The notes beneath the pieces are model-generated. The model saw nothing but the letters and a program-made list of their open reading frames with translations, was not told the DNA's origin and did not search any database. A stretch of DNA of 64,000 nt from Paenibacillus naphthalenovorans (GTDB taxonomy: Bacteria > Bacillota > Bacilli > Paenibacillales > NBRC-103111). The DNA is taken from assembly GCF_900099895.1 (NCBI RefSeq), contig NZ_FNDY01000002.1:124001-188000 (forward strand), given 5' to 3'. A program made the position numbers and the translations under genes. This document shows, piece by piece, positions 26,824 through 35,438 of this stretch (position 1 is its first letter; each line of letters starts with the position of its first letter).

Positions 26824-27618
26824 CTATTTTACCGCCACAAAAAACACCCTCTGCGTATTTTCCGTAGGTGGCTCCCACGTAAAATCCCCGTAGCAGGCCG
26901 TTTCCCGGAAACCGGCTTCACGCAGCTTCTCCCCAAGCCAATCCAGAGAATAAGCACGCTGCAAATGCAGTTCCTCCACCCGATGAAAGCGTTCTGTCAC
27001 CGCATCGTCGGATCCCGTTTCGAGCATTTCTCCTTCTCTGACGAAAATCGTTAGCGCATGCTCGATCTCACAGCGTCCCGGGTCAAAATCGCATGTCCAT
27101 ATATACGCAATGTCCTCTTCGTTCAGAGTAAAGGGCTGCGATTCGGCATACGATTGCAGCTGATAAGGGGTGTGCATGTCAAACAGAAATACACCGCCCG
27201 GCTTCAACCCCGCATAGGCTTGCCGGATCGCCAGCACGACATCCTCTTCCTCCAGCAAATAGTTGAAGCAGTCGCAAAACGAGATGACCGCATCCACAGG
27301 ACGGTCCAGCTCCCAATCGCGCAAATCCTGCTGCAGCAGCATCAGCCCGCCTCCGGCAGGGAACGGTGAATGCCGATGCACGCTGTCCGCCTTTTGCTGA
27401 GCGACCGCGAGCATATCTTCCGAGAGGTCGATGCCGATCACTTCGAAGCCCTGCTGCGCAAGCGGTATCGCCAAGGCTCCCGTGCCGCAGCCAAGGTCGA
27501 CGACGGTCCGGGGAACACCATACTTGTCCCAGCATTGTCCGGCAAACCGCATCCATTCCTCATAGGGCATATCCTCCATCAGACGGTCGTAAATATACGA
27601 GAACCGCTCATAAGCCAC
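26824..27618 (-). CDS. yqeM: Class I SAM-dependent methyltransferase YqeM
   Basis: This 264-residue protein has methyltransferase motif I VVDLGCGTGALAIPLA (about 40-55), motif II with VIGIDLSEDML and the later VDAVISFCDCFNYLLEEEDV. It is the standard Bacillales neighbour of rsfS, yqeK and nadD, probably a tRNA or small-molecule methyltransferase, although its substrate is not established. The start is a GTG at 27618 with AAGGAGG upstream. Here cvfB is inserted between it and rsfS, unlike in Bacillus subtilis. Confidence 0.92.
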   Translation of the reverse strand: MAYERFSYIYDRLMEDMPYEEWMRFAGQCWDKYGVPRTVVDLGCGTGALAIPLAQQGFEVIGIDLSEDMLAVAQQKADSVHRHSPFPAGGGLMLLQQDLRDWELDRPVDAVISFCDCFNYLLEEEDVVLAIRQAYAGLKPGGVFLFDMHTPYQLQSYAESQPFTLNEEDIAYIWTCDFDPGRCEIEHALTIFVREGEMLETGSDDAVTERFHRVEELHLQRAYSLDWLGEKLREAGFRETACYGDFTWEPPTENTQRVFFVAVK

Positions 27619-27693
27619 ACGGCAAACCTCCTTGTCTTAATGCATCATCAGTATCCTCCCGGCGCAAGAAAAAACCGGCACCTCAGCGCTTCT

Positions 27694-28593
27694 TCACTGG
27701 GTAACCGGCTCTGTCGGATCCTGCTTCAGGTAAGTCCAGCTGCCTTCCTGATAAACCAAGCCTTCTTTCATCAGCTTGCCGATGGCGCGTTTGAATGCCG
27801 ATTTGCTTATGCCAAAACGCTGACTGATCAGATCGGCAGGCGTTTCGTCCGAGTAGGGCATGGCCTTGTTCGGCCGTTCATGAAGAAACGCCAGCAGCTT
27901 TTCCGCGTCCTCATCCCGCCCGACTTCCTTGCGTTCGCGCATCGTACAGTTCACGTTCCCGTCCTCGCGCACGAATGTCACGCGAACCTTGACCTGCTCG
28001 CCTAACCGCAGCAGTCTTGTCCGTTCGGAGGAATGGATGAAGCCGATGACTCCGAAGCCGACCACGCCTCCGTCACAGACGACGAACGTGCCCATCTGCA
28101 GGGGCTTGTACACCCTTGCTTCCACCCATTGGCCTCGCCAAGTTGCCGGAGCATCGAAACACAGCTTTTTCAGCTGCTCTTCCCCCGCTGTTTTAGCCAC
28201 GAGCCGGCCCTGACGGTCGTGCGTCAGCACGACAAAGACCTTGTCACCCACCTTTGGACGAAGCTCCTTAAGCTCAGGAAGCTCCTTAAACGGCAGCAGC
28301 AAGTGCCGCCCCAGCCCCATCTCAAGAAAGCATCCAAAGCGCGGATGAATATCTGCGACCTCTAGCAGCGCCACCTCGCCAAGCCGAATCAGAGGCTTTC
28401 GCATCGTTGCCGCCAGCCGGTCCTGCGTATCGTGAAACAGGAACACGTCTACTTGATCCCCGGGCTTCACTTCCCCGGCCGTTTCGCTGTAATGCAGAAG
28501 CACGTCCTGCGTCCCGTCGGTCAAAAAATAGCCGTTGGGCGGCACTTCCCTTGCCACTTCCAACCGCCGGATCGTACCGGCTTCAAGTCTCAT
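27694..28593 (-). CDS. cvfB: S1-domain RNA-binding protein CvfB (YitL-like)
   Basis: This protein (299 aa from the start at 28593) contains S1-type RNA-binding modules: the first about 3-55 (TIRRLEVAREVPPNGYFLTD), then 60-140 with GCFLEMGLGRHLLLPFKELP, and a third around 150-210 with VGFGVIGFIHSSE, followed by a C-terminal winged helix. This matches CvfB/YitL, a virulence regulator in Staphylococcus and RNA-binding protein in streptococci. The ATG at 28593 overlaps the rsfS stop by four bases, which decides the start. Within the yqe operon it is an addition to the Bacillus subtilis order. Confidence 0.9.
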   Translation of the reverse strand: MRLEAGTIRRLEVAREVPPNGYFLTDGTQDVLLHYSETAGEVKPGDQVDVFLFHDTQDRLAATMRKPLIRLGEVALLEVADIHPRFGCFLEMGLGRHLLLPFKELPELKELRPKVGDKVFVVLTHDRQGRLVAKTAGEEQLKKLCFDAPATWRGQWVEARVYKPLQMGTFVVCDGGVVGFGVIGFIHSSERTRLLRLGEQVKVRVTFVREDGNVNCTMRERKEVGRDEDAEKLLAFLHERPNKAMPYSDETPADLISQRFGISKSAFKRAIGKLMKEGLVYQEGSWTYLKQDPTEPVTQ

Positions 28594-28937
28594 ACCCGCT
28601 CGACCACTTTCGCGTCGGACCAAAGACGCTCGATGTTATAATATTCTCTGTCATCGCGATGGAAAACATGAACGACCACATCGCCAAGATCGATGAGCAC
28701 CCAGCGCGCCGTATCCATCCCTTCCAATCCGCGAATCCGCACCCCTTTTTCCTCCGCTTTCTTGCGGATTTCCGCAGCAATCGCCTGTACTTGTGTCTCG
28801 GAATTCCCGTGGCAAATGATAAAATAATCCGCAATCAGCGATATTCCGGACAGATTCAGGGTAACGATGTTTATTGCCTTTTTGTCTTCGGCCGCCTCGA
28901 CCGCAAGCGTCATAAGCTCCTCCGGTTGTACCGTCAT
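28590..28937 (-). CDS. rsfS: Ribosomal silencing factor RsfS (YbeB/YqeL)
   Basis: RsfS binds L14 of the large subunit and blocks subunit joining when nutrients fall. The 115-residue protein has the family signature VTLNLSGISLIADYFIICHG and WVLIDLGDVVVHVFHRDDRE, with YYNIERLW following. Length and position after yqeK fit. The ATG has GGGAGG upstream. It overlaps cvfB by four bases. Confidence 0.96.
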   Translation of the reverse strand: MTVQPEELMTLAVEAAEDKKAINIVTLNLSGISLIADYFIICHGNSETQVQAIAAEIRKKAEEKGVRIRGLEGMDTARWVLIDLGDVVVHVFHRDDREYYNIERLWSDAKVVERV

Positions 28938-28967
28938 CTAGTTTCCTCCCTTAACTATACAAATGTT

Positions 28968-29561
28968 TCAGCTCTTCTGTACCATTCCGCCGTCCTGCTG
29001 CTCCAGCTCTTCAATCAAACCATTGCGAGCGGCCAGCGTCAGCGGATATATCCGTTTTCCTTTATCCAGCAAAAACCTTATCGTTCCGTCAAATCCGGCA
29101 AGCAGCGCCTTCTCTAAACTATATTCGGCGATTTCGCGAATATTATGCACGCCTGGAAAGTCCCGCCCGGGCTCCATGTAATCGGCAAGGCAAACCACCT
29201 TGTCCAGCAGGGTCATCTGACCCCGCCCCGAGGTATGGTAGCGAATCGCATCCAGCACCTCTTCATCCTCCACACCGTACCGTTCACGAGCCAGCCAGGC
29301 GCCCGCATGCGCATGCCAAAGCTCCTTGTCATATTCCAGAAGATCAAGAGGCAAACCGTTTTCCCGAATAATCCGCGCTTGCTCGTCCACCCGCCAATAT
29401 TTGCACACATCGTGGAGAATAGCCGCCAGATCCGCTTTGACAGGATCCGCTCCGAACCGCTCCGCCAGCCTGACAGCCGTTTCCATCACGCCCAGCGTAT
29501 GCACCCAGCGCTTCTCCGGCATTTGCGAACGGACCGATTCCATCAGGTCTTCACGCTTCAT
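28968..29561 (-). CDS. yqeK: YqeK HD-domain hydrolase (symmetrical Ap4A hydrolase type)
   Basis: This 197-residue HD-superfamily protein has the metal-binding HD pair in LAAILHDVCKYWR (about 46-58) and further His/Asp residues (HAHAGAWLARERYG, YHTSGRGQMTLLDKVVCLAD). YqeK-type enzymes are known to split diadenosine tetraphosphate into two ADP. The ATG at 29561 has GAGGTG ten bases upstream and overlaps the nadD stop by 11 bp, a translational coupling. Confidence 0.93.
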   Translation of the reverse strand: MKREDLMESVRSQMPEKRWVHTLGVMETAVRLAERFGADPVKADLAAILHDVCKYWRVDEQARIIRENGLPLDLLEYDKELWHAHAGAWLARERYGVEDEEVLDAIRYHTSGRGQMTLLDKVVCLADYMEPGRDFPGVHNIREIAEYSLEKALLAGFDGTIRFLLDKGKRIYPLTLAARNGLIEELEQQDGGMVQKS

Positions 29562-30138
29562 AAAGACGATTCACCTCGATATAGTCATTTACCCGGTCGG
29601 GCACCATATAACGCACCGACCGGCCCTCCGCGCGCCGCTGTCTGATCCCCGTAGAGGATAGCTCAATTTGCGGCATAGAGGCTAAACGAACAGCCTTCCT
29701 GATCGGGGCAGGCAGTGCATCGCAGCCGGTTTCATACCCCGGGCGGCGCAATCCGACAAAGGTCACATGCTTGATCAGCTCGTCGATTCTGTACCATTTG
29801 GGCAAATACTGCACCATATCCGCTCCAATGATGTAATAGAACTCATGTTCAGGGTACCGGGAACGGAGCATGAGTACGGTCTCGATGCTGTAGGATATGC
29901 CGCCTTTGCGCAGTTCGACATCCGATGGCTTGAAAGCCGGGTGGTCTTCTACGGCAAGGCACACCATCTGCCATCGCTGCTCCGGAGAAGCTCCGGGAGC
30001 CTGTTCCTTATGCGGCGGCATGGACGTTGGCATAAACCAAACCTCATCCAGCTCCAGCTCCTCGTAAACGCTCTGGGCTGCGATCAAATGGCCGATATGA
30101 ACGGGATCGAAGGTTCCTCCCATCAGGCCGATTTTCAT
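29551..30138 (-). CDS. nadD: Nicotinate-nucleotide adenylyltransferase
   Basis: NadD makes nicotinate adenine dinucleotide from NaMN and ATP in NAD synthesis. The 195-residue protein begins MKIGLMGGTFDPVHIGHL, the nucleotidyltransferase HxGH motif, and ends with SSTGIRQR, the second signature. The start at 30138 follows GAGGGGGA; the frame upstream of it is not conserved. It is co-transcribed with yqeK. Confidence 0.97.
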   Translation of the reverse strand: MKIGLMGGTFDPVHIGHLIAAQSVYEELELDEVWFMPTSMPPHKEQAPGASPEQRWQMVCLAVEDHPAFKPSDVELRKGGISYSIETVLMLRSRYPEHEFYYIIGADMVQYLPKWYRIDELIKHVTFVGLRRPGYETGCDALPAPIRKAVRLASMPQIELSSTGIRQRRAEGRSVRYMVPDRVNDYIEVNRLYEA

Positions 30139-30190
30139 CCGGCTCCCCCTCTTTGCATTATCCATCCCGGCTTCGCTTGAAGCTTAAAGC

Positions 30191-30484
30191 TTATACCGGA
30201 AGCTCGATCGTTTTTTGTTCTTTGGATTCTTTATACAGCACAATGGTTTTTCCAATGACCTGCACAAGCTCTGCACCCGCGCCGTCCGAGAGCTCCGCCC
30301 CCACCTCTTTAGGATCCTCCAAGCAGTTGTTGAGTACCGAGACCTTGATCAATTCCCGCACCTCCAGCGCCTCGCTGATATGGCGGATCAAATGATCGTT
30401 CACTCCTCCTTTGCCGACCTGAAATATCGGGTTCAAATGGTGCGCCAGCGAGCGCAGATACCTCTTTTGTTTACCTGTTAACAT
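30191..30484 (-). CDS. yhbY: RNA-binding protein YhbY (YqeI, CRM domain)
   Basis: This 97-residue protein is a single CRS1/YhbY RNA-binding domain: MLTGKQKRYLRSLAHHLNPI, then VGKGGVNDHLIRHISEALEV and the GAELVQVIGKTIVLY end. It associates with pre-50S ribosomes in other bacteria. The ATG has AGAAGGA upstream. It lies between aroE and nadD in the usual yqe order. Confidence 0.95.
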   Translation of the reverse strand: MLTGKQKRYLRSLAHHLNPIFQVGKGGVNDHLIRHISEALEVRELIKVSVLNNCLEDPKEVGAELSDGAGAELVQVIGKTIVLYKESKEQKTIELPV

Positions 30485-30529
30485 GCCAGTCCTTCTACCT
30501 CTATTCTATGGATGAATTCCATGATTGAC

Positions 30530-31399
30530 TTAAGTTTGCCGCTCTTCAAAAGACTGCAGCACCGCTTCCCGCATGGCTGCAACCGGAGCCGGGAGACCGG
30601 TCCAGTATTCAAACGCATAGGCGCCTTGATAAATAAACATGCCCAAGCCGCTGTGAACGGTCGCTCCGCGAAGATCCCGGGCTTCTCTTAAAAAACGGGT
30701 AACCAGGGGATTATACACCAAATCGCTGACCACCGTTCCCGGCTTGATCAGCTCTACGTCCATAGGCACCCCGTCCACATTCGGATGCATGCCGAGCAGC
30801 GTATTGTTCACAATCAGCGCCGCCTCGCCAGCCAGCTTGCCTGCCTCGTCCAGTCCGTGACCGGATACGCTTCCGAACCCGCTCATGGAAGCCGCAAGCT
30901 CCAACGCTTTCTCCTTCGTCCGGTTGGCAATCCAGATATGCTCCACGCCTTCCTTGACCAATGCGTAACCGACGCCGCGTGCGGCGCCCCCCGCTCCGAT
31001 CATCAGCACCTTGCGGCCTTTCAAATCGATGCCCGTTTCTTCTTTGAGCGAACGGATGTAACCGATGCCGTCGGTATTATATCCGATCAGCTTGCCGCCT
31101 TCGTTTACAATCGTATTGACGGCGCCGATGACGCGGGCTGCTTCATCGATCTCGTCCAAATACGACATCACCTCCACTTTGTGCGGAATCGTGACGTTGA
31201 CCCCCCGGAACTGAAGCGCCCGAATCCCTGCGACCGCGTCCTTCAAGGTTCCCGGCAAAATGTGAAACGCCCCGTAAGCCGCATTGAGCCCTGTTTCTTC
31301 AAATGCCCTGTTCAACATGATCGGAGATTTCGAATGCCGGATCGGATCCCCAAAAACGCCGTACAACATCGTATGACTATCCAGCTTGTGCTTGCTCAT
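30530..31399 (-). CDS. aroE: Shikimate dehydrogenase
   Basis: AroE reduces 3-dehydroshikimate to shikimate with NADPH. The 289-residue protein has the shikimate-binding SKSP motif near residue 22, NVTIPHK with the catalytic Lys near 70, and the Rossmann loop MIGAGGAARGVGYALVKEG. The ATG at 31399 follows GGGAGGA; a longer frame to 31477 lacks support. It follows yqeH. Confidence 0.97.
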   Translation of the reverse strand: MSKHKLDSHTMLYGVFGDPIRHSKSPIMLNRAFEETGLNAAYGAFHILPGTLKDAVAGIRALQFRGVNVTIPHKVEVMSYLDEIDEAARVIGAVNTIVNEGGKLIGYNTDGIGYIRSLKEETGIDLKGRKVLMIGAGGAARGVGYALVKEGVEHIWIANRTKEKALELAASMSGFGSVSGHGLDEAGKLAGEAALIVNNTLLGMHPNVDGVPMDVELIKPGTVVSDLVYNPLVTRFLREARDLRGATVHSGLGMFIYQGAYAFEYWTGLPAPVAAMREAVLQSFEERQT

Positions 31400-31451
31400 C
31401 GTTTCCCGTTCCTCCCATTGGCTGCCATTGCAAACAATCTGAAGCAAAAGT

Positions 31452-32582
31452 TTAAATGAGCGGCTCCCTGACGGCAACCTTTACGCCCTTAGGCACGTGA
31501 ATAACCAGATCCGCTCCGGCCTCGCCGTTCACTTTTACCCAACCGATTCCGGAAATGGACACATCCAGATTCGAACCCTTCGGAATGCGTACCGGATGCT
31601 TTACCCACTTCGGCAGCTTGTCCAGCTCCTCCCTGGCAGGCGGTGACAGAAGCCCGCCCTTGTGCTCCTCGTACAGCTCATCCGCACGCTCCAGCTTGGT
31701 CCGGTGAGCCTGAAGCGCATTGGATATATAGAAAGTAAAGGACTGCCGGGCTCCCTGTACAAAATCAAACCGCGCAAACCCGCCCAGGAAAATCGTCTGC
31801 CGCTCGTTTAGCTGAAACACCAAAGGCTTGACCGGCTTGTCCGGCATCAGCTTCGCCAGATCTTTCTTGCTCACAAGCTCCGTCAGCCGGTGTTGATAGA
31901 CAATGCCGGGCGTGTCGATGATGGATGCGCCGTCCTCAAGCGGAATCCGGACAAGATCCAGCGTCGTGCCCGGGTATTGCGAAGTCGTCAGCTCCGCGTC
32001 CAGGTCGCTGTAATCCCGGATCAGCCGGTTAATCAGCGTCGACTTGCCTACATTCGTTGCGCCGACCACATAAATATCACGGCCGCGGCGGTGTTTGTCC
32101 AACGCTTCAATGACCCGTTCGAAGCCCATGTTTTTCTTTGCGGAGCACAGCACGACCTCGGCAACCTTCAGTCCCGCTTCTTTCGCCTGGCGCTGCACCC
32201 AGTTTAAGATCCGGTTATAGTTCGTCGCCTTGGGCAACAAATCGATTTTGTTGACTACAAGCACAATCGGGTTATTTCCGACGAAGCGCGGAAGTCCCGA
32301 AATCATGCTCCCCTCGAAATCGAACAAATCGACAATATTGATAACAAGCGACTGCGTCGAGCCTACATGCGTAAGCAGGCGAAGAAAATCATCCTGATTT
32401 AAAGTAATACTGGAAGCTTCGTTGTAATGCTTTATGCGGAAGCACCGTTGGCAAATGACCGGCGTTCGCGTCAGCGCCTGCTCCGGCACATAGCCGAGCT
32501 TCTCGGCGTCTTGGGTTTGGAGCGCCACGCCGCAGCCTGTACAGTGTAACGCATCTTCTCTCATTTGTTTTTGATCCGTCAT
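31452..32582 (-). CDS. yqeH: Ribosome biogenesis GTPase YqeH
   Basis: YqeH is a circularly permuted GTPase needed for 30S assembly. The 376-residue protein begins with a zinc finger (CTGCG ... CQRCF, about 15-43) and then shows the permuted order: NKIDLLPK (G4), GATNVGKSTLINRLI (G1) and DTPGIVYQ (G3). The C-terminal domain follows. The ATG has AAAGGTAGGG upstream, seven bases after yqeG ends. Confidence 0.97.
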   Translation of the reverse strand: MTDQKQMREDALHCTGCGVALQTQDAEKLGYVPEQALTRTPVICQRCFRIKHYNEASSITLNQDDFLRLLTHVGSTQSLVINIVDLFDFEGSMISGLPRFVGNNPIVLVVNKIDLLPKATNYNRILNWVQRQAKEAGLKVAEVVLCSAKKNMGFERVIEALDKHRRGRDIYVVGATNVGKSTLINRLIRDYSDLDAELTTSQYPGTTLDLVRIPLEDGASIIDTPGIVYQHRLTELVSKKDLAKLMPDKPVKPLVFQLNERQTIFLGGFARFDFVQGARQSFTFYISNALQAHRTKLERADELYEEHKGGLLSPPAREELDKLPKWVKHPVRIPKGSNLDVSISGIGWVKVNGEAGADLVIHVPKGVKVAVREPLI

Positions 32583-32589
32583 GGATTCC

Positions 32590-33084
32590 CTACCTTTTCA
32601 TGATCGTTAAAGCCGCTTTCTCGATTCGGCGGTTTACCTTCGTAAAAAACCCTTCGTCGCCCAGCGAAATCGGAACCACCAGAATGGTATACAAGCCCAT
32701 CCGGTTGCCCCCCAGCACATCCGTCAGCATTTGATCGCCGATCACAACGACCTCTTCCGCCCTTAAATTCATCATCTGCAGCGCTTTTCGAAAGGATGCG
32801 CTCGAGGGCTTTTTGGCCCGGTAAATAAAAGGCAGAGATAACGGCTCCGCGAACTTGGTCACCCTCGTCCGCTGGTTGTTGGAGACGACGACCACCTGAA
32901 AGCCCACGTGCGCCACTACCTTGAGCCAATCGATCAGCTCCGGCGTAGCCAGCGGCGCCTTGGCCCCTACCAGCGTATTGTCCAAATCCGTAATGATGCC
33001 CCGATACCCCTGCTCCCATAATTCGTCGAGTTTTATTTCATAAATCGAATTCACTTGTTTGCGTGGAATCAGCTTTTTCAGCAA
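32590..33084 (-). CDS. yqeG: YqeG family HAD-IIIA phosphatase
   Basis: This 164-residue protein has HAD motif I TDLDNTLVG (Asp nucleophile) and motif III-IV with VVIGDQMLTDVLGGNRMG. The start is a TTG at 33084, because GAGGTG sits six bases before it and the encoded LLKKLIPRKQ aligns with the YqeG N-terminus; the seven-codon extension to 33105 has no ribosome site. It starts the yqeG-yqeH-aroE-yhbY-nadD-yqeK-rsfS run. The substrate is not known. Confidence 0.92.
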   Translation of the reverse strand: MLKKLIPRKQVNSIYEIKLDELWEQGYRGIITDLDNTLVGAKAPLATPELIDWLKVVAHVGFQVVVVSNNQRTRVTKFAEPLSLPFIYRAKKPSSASFRKALQMMNLRAEEVVVIGDQMLTDVLGGNRMGLYTILVVPISLGDEGFFTKVNRRIEKAALTIMKR

Positions 33085-33122
33085 AGCGTTCACCTCGAAA
33101 GACATTAGGCTGTATACGTCAA

Positions 33123-33152
33123 ACTATACCATAATACTCCTTTTTGTTGCAA
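33123..33152 (-). promoter_or_regulatory. Promoter candidate for the yqeG operon, overlapping a palindrome
   Basis: On the minus strand TTGCAA (33147-33152) and TATAGT (33123-33128) are 18 bp apart. The -35 box sits in a perfect 9-bp inverted repeat (TCCTTTTTG, three-base loop, CAAAAAGGA, 33138-33158). Confidence 0.45.
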
Positions 33153-33162
33153 AAAGGAATAC

Positions 33163-33205
33163 CCTCAAAGGCCGGCAGCCCGAAGCCGTCCAGCCTTTGA
33201 TTCAA
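33163..33205 (-). terminator. Terminator after the transglutaminase gene
   Basis: CAAAGGC and a nearby CCTTTG pair around an inner GACGGC/GGCTGCC-type stem; TATTCCTTTTT follows on the minus strand. Confidence 0.65.
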
Positions 33206-33206
33206 G

Positions 33207-35438
33207 CTACATCTGAGAACGAAGCTTTTCTACGATTTGCGTCGTTTGACGCCAATCCTCTTCGGTAATTTCCGCATTCCCGTATTTCGCTTTTTCAAAA
33301 ACAGAAAGCACGGCATCCAGCTCCGATTTCATCCATCCGCTTTGCTTCGTCCAGCGCTGCATCGCTTCCCGAAGCGTTTCGTATTCCTCGCGCACGTAGC
33401 CGTTGCGTCGGAAAATACGGAGCAGCCGCTCACACTCCACAATGACTTTCTGCTTCATCAGCGAAGCTCTGCGCCTGCGCTCCCGCTCTCTCCACAGCTC
33501 GATGAGTTGAAATTTCCAAACCAGAAAAGCGGCAAGCAGTGCAGCCGCAGCAAGGATGCCTCCTGTGGCGACATGATGCGGCCCGACGACGGGCGTATTT
33601 TCTTCCGTCTCGGTTACGATGGGACCCGGAGCTTCGGAAACGTCGACTGCAGGATTGGCCTCCGCCGTCGCCGTTGGCAGAGCGAATCCGGCGGTCGGCT
33701 CAAACGGAATCCAGCCATAGCCGTTGAAGTAGACCTCCACCCAGGAGTGGGCATCCGAGTTCCGTACGGTATACACTCCGCCGGCATCGGTATTGGCCGA
33801 AACCTCGTCCGGGAACATGCCGAACAATTCCCCGTTCATTTCCGCCGCACCGGAAGCATAGCCCTTCACCCAACGGGCCGGCAGGCCCACAGAACGGGCC
33901 ATCACCACCATGGCAGTGGAATAATAGTCGCAATACCCCTCCCGGATTTCAAACAAGAAGCGGTCGACGAAGTCGCGGCTGCGGCCCTTGGACAAGTCGG
34001 GTCTGTTCGTATAAGGAAAATTCAACTGGAGATACTGCTCGATTCTCTTGGCTTTATCGTACGGATTCGCAGCCTCTCTGGTAATCTCGGCTGCCAGCGT
34101 GCGCACACGTTCGGGCAAATGGTCCGGCAGCTGCAAAAACTCATTCATCCCCTGCCGTACCGGTTCCATCGGCAGTGCGCGCAAAGCCGCCTCGTCGACT
34201 ACCGGCATGTGGGACACCACCGTATACGTCTTCGGATAAGGCTGATGCTCGCCGTATCTCAGCTCCGACTGCCGGGCGGACCATTGCAGCGCTTCAAATC
34301 CGCTCTTCGCTCCGTTAATGCCGGTTACTTTTTGCACGGCATAGGCGCCAAAGAAAACGGGATACCGCTCATCTGTGAGCATGGTCACCGTTTGCGTCAC
34401 CTCAACGGTTTTCCGATTTCCCGCCGGATACCTCGGATCGGCAGGAACGGGAGCGTCCGGGCGCACGTTATTCCAGGCTCCCCGGCGTTCGCCGTCGCTT
34501 TCCTCCCAGCCTCTCCCGGTGTAAAGCGAACGGGTTTCACCGCGCCAATAGGCCCTGTGCGTCGTTTCTACGGTCATGACCGGCGTGTAGTCAAATTGGA
34601 ACCCTGCGCCGAGATTAGAGTCGTTGCGGCTGTAACCGGAAGAAGAATCCGTCGCGTCCACAACAGCAGATACCTGGATTCCCTTGCCGGTTGTAAAATT
34701 CATCGGCTCCCCTTTGAAATTGCGCCATGCCGTATAAGGATCCGTTAGCGTCGGACCTACCTCCGGCATCAGCGCCCCGATAAATATGGTCAGGGATACG
34801 AGTGAAACGACCGGAATCGCAATCGATGCCGGGTAGTCGGCCAGCTTCCGCCAAGCCGACGAATCCTTGCGCCGAAGCTGCATAAAGTGACATAAAATCA
34901 GCAGGAACAGCCCGCAAGCGACGACGACAGCCACCTGCGGCCATAAATAAATGGCCGAAAACGAATCGCGGATACACATCGCCAGAACCGTCAGAACCAG
35001 CAGAATATAAATCCGCCACTTTGCTTCCACCCACCAGATCGTGGTCAAATAAGCGACCCAGGCGCCAAGGGCGAACCATAAGTAAGGCGTAAGATCGTAC
35101 AGGTTCAAAAACAGCTGGGAAGATAAAAAGCTGGAGAACGGCATGGGCTCGATCACCTCGTACCGTTCGAGCACCTGGATATTGATAACAATAATGGCAC
35201 CGAGCTCCAACGCGCCGCGAAGAAGCCAATGGATAAGCGGAACATGCTCCATTATAAAAATGACGAGCAGCGTCAGCTGAACGATAACAACCGTCTCCTG
35301 CAGCCACAGGCCGTCTTCTTTGGAGAACCAGATCGTAAACTGAAGCAAAAACAAGCCGCACAACAGCACCGTAACCCGATGCGGCCAATCGTGAAACAAC
35401 AAGCGCTTCCACCAGGCAAGCGGTTTTTCGTTCATCAT
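33207..35438 (-). CDS. Transglutaminase-domain membrane protein (TgpA-like)
   Basis: This 743-residue protein has six or seven N-terminal membrane segments (DUF3488-like, residues 20-210), an extracytoplasmic transglutaminase domain with REGYCDYYSTAMVVMARSVG (Cys) and SDAHSWVEVYFNGYGWIPFE (His, Asp) around 470-560, another membrane segment near 600-620 and a C-terminal DUF4129-like helix. The ATG at 35438 overlaps the DUF58 stop by four bases, which decides the start. With moxR and DUF58 it is a standard trio whose role in envelope or protein processing is not firmly known. Confidence 0.92.
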   Translation of the reverse strand: MMNEKPLAWWKRLLFHDWPHRVTVLLCGLFLLQFTIWFSKEDGLWLQETVVIVQLTLLVIFIMEHVPLIHWLLRGALELGAIIVINIQVLERYEVIEPMPFSSFLSSQLFLNLYDLTPYLWFALGAWVAYLTTIWWVEAKWRIYILLVLTVLAMCIRDSFSAIYLWPQVAVVVACGLFLLILCHFMQLRRKDSSAWRKLADYPASIAIPVVSLVSLTIFIGALMPEVGPTLTDPYTAWRNFKGEPMNFTTGKGIQVSAVVDATDSSSGYSRNDSNLGAGFQFDYTPVMTVETTHRAYWRGETRSLYTGRGWEESDGERRGAWNNVRPDAPVPADPRYPAGNRKTVEVTQTVTMLTDERYPVFFGAYAVQKVTGINGAKSGFEALQWSARQSELRYGEHQPYPKTYTVVSHMPVVDEAALRALPMEPVRQGMNEFLQLPDHLPERVRTLAAEITREAANPYDKAKRIEQYLQLNFPYTNRPDLSKGRSRDFVDRFLFEIREGYCDYYSTAMVVMARSVGLPARWVKGYASGAAEMNGELFGMFPDEVSANTDAGGVYTVRNSDAHSWVEVYFNGYGWIPFEPTAGFALPTATAEANPAVDVSEAPGPIVTETEENTPVVGPHHVATGGILAAAALLAAFLVWKFQLIELWRERERRRRASLMKQKVIVECERLLRIFRRNGYVREEYETLREAMQRWTKQSGWMKSELDAVLSVFEKAKYGNAEITEEDWRQTTQIVEKLRSQM

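Noticed and set aside
33237-34748. 503-codon plus-strand open frame
   Set aside because: Antisense to the transglutaminase-domain gene, whose motifs and operon overlaps are clear.
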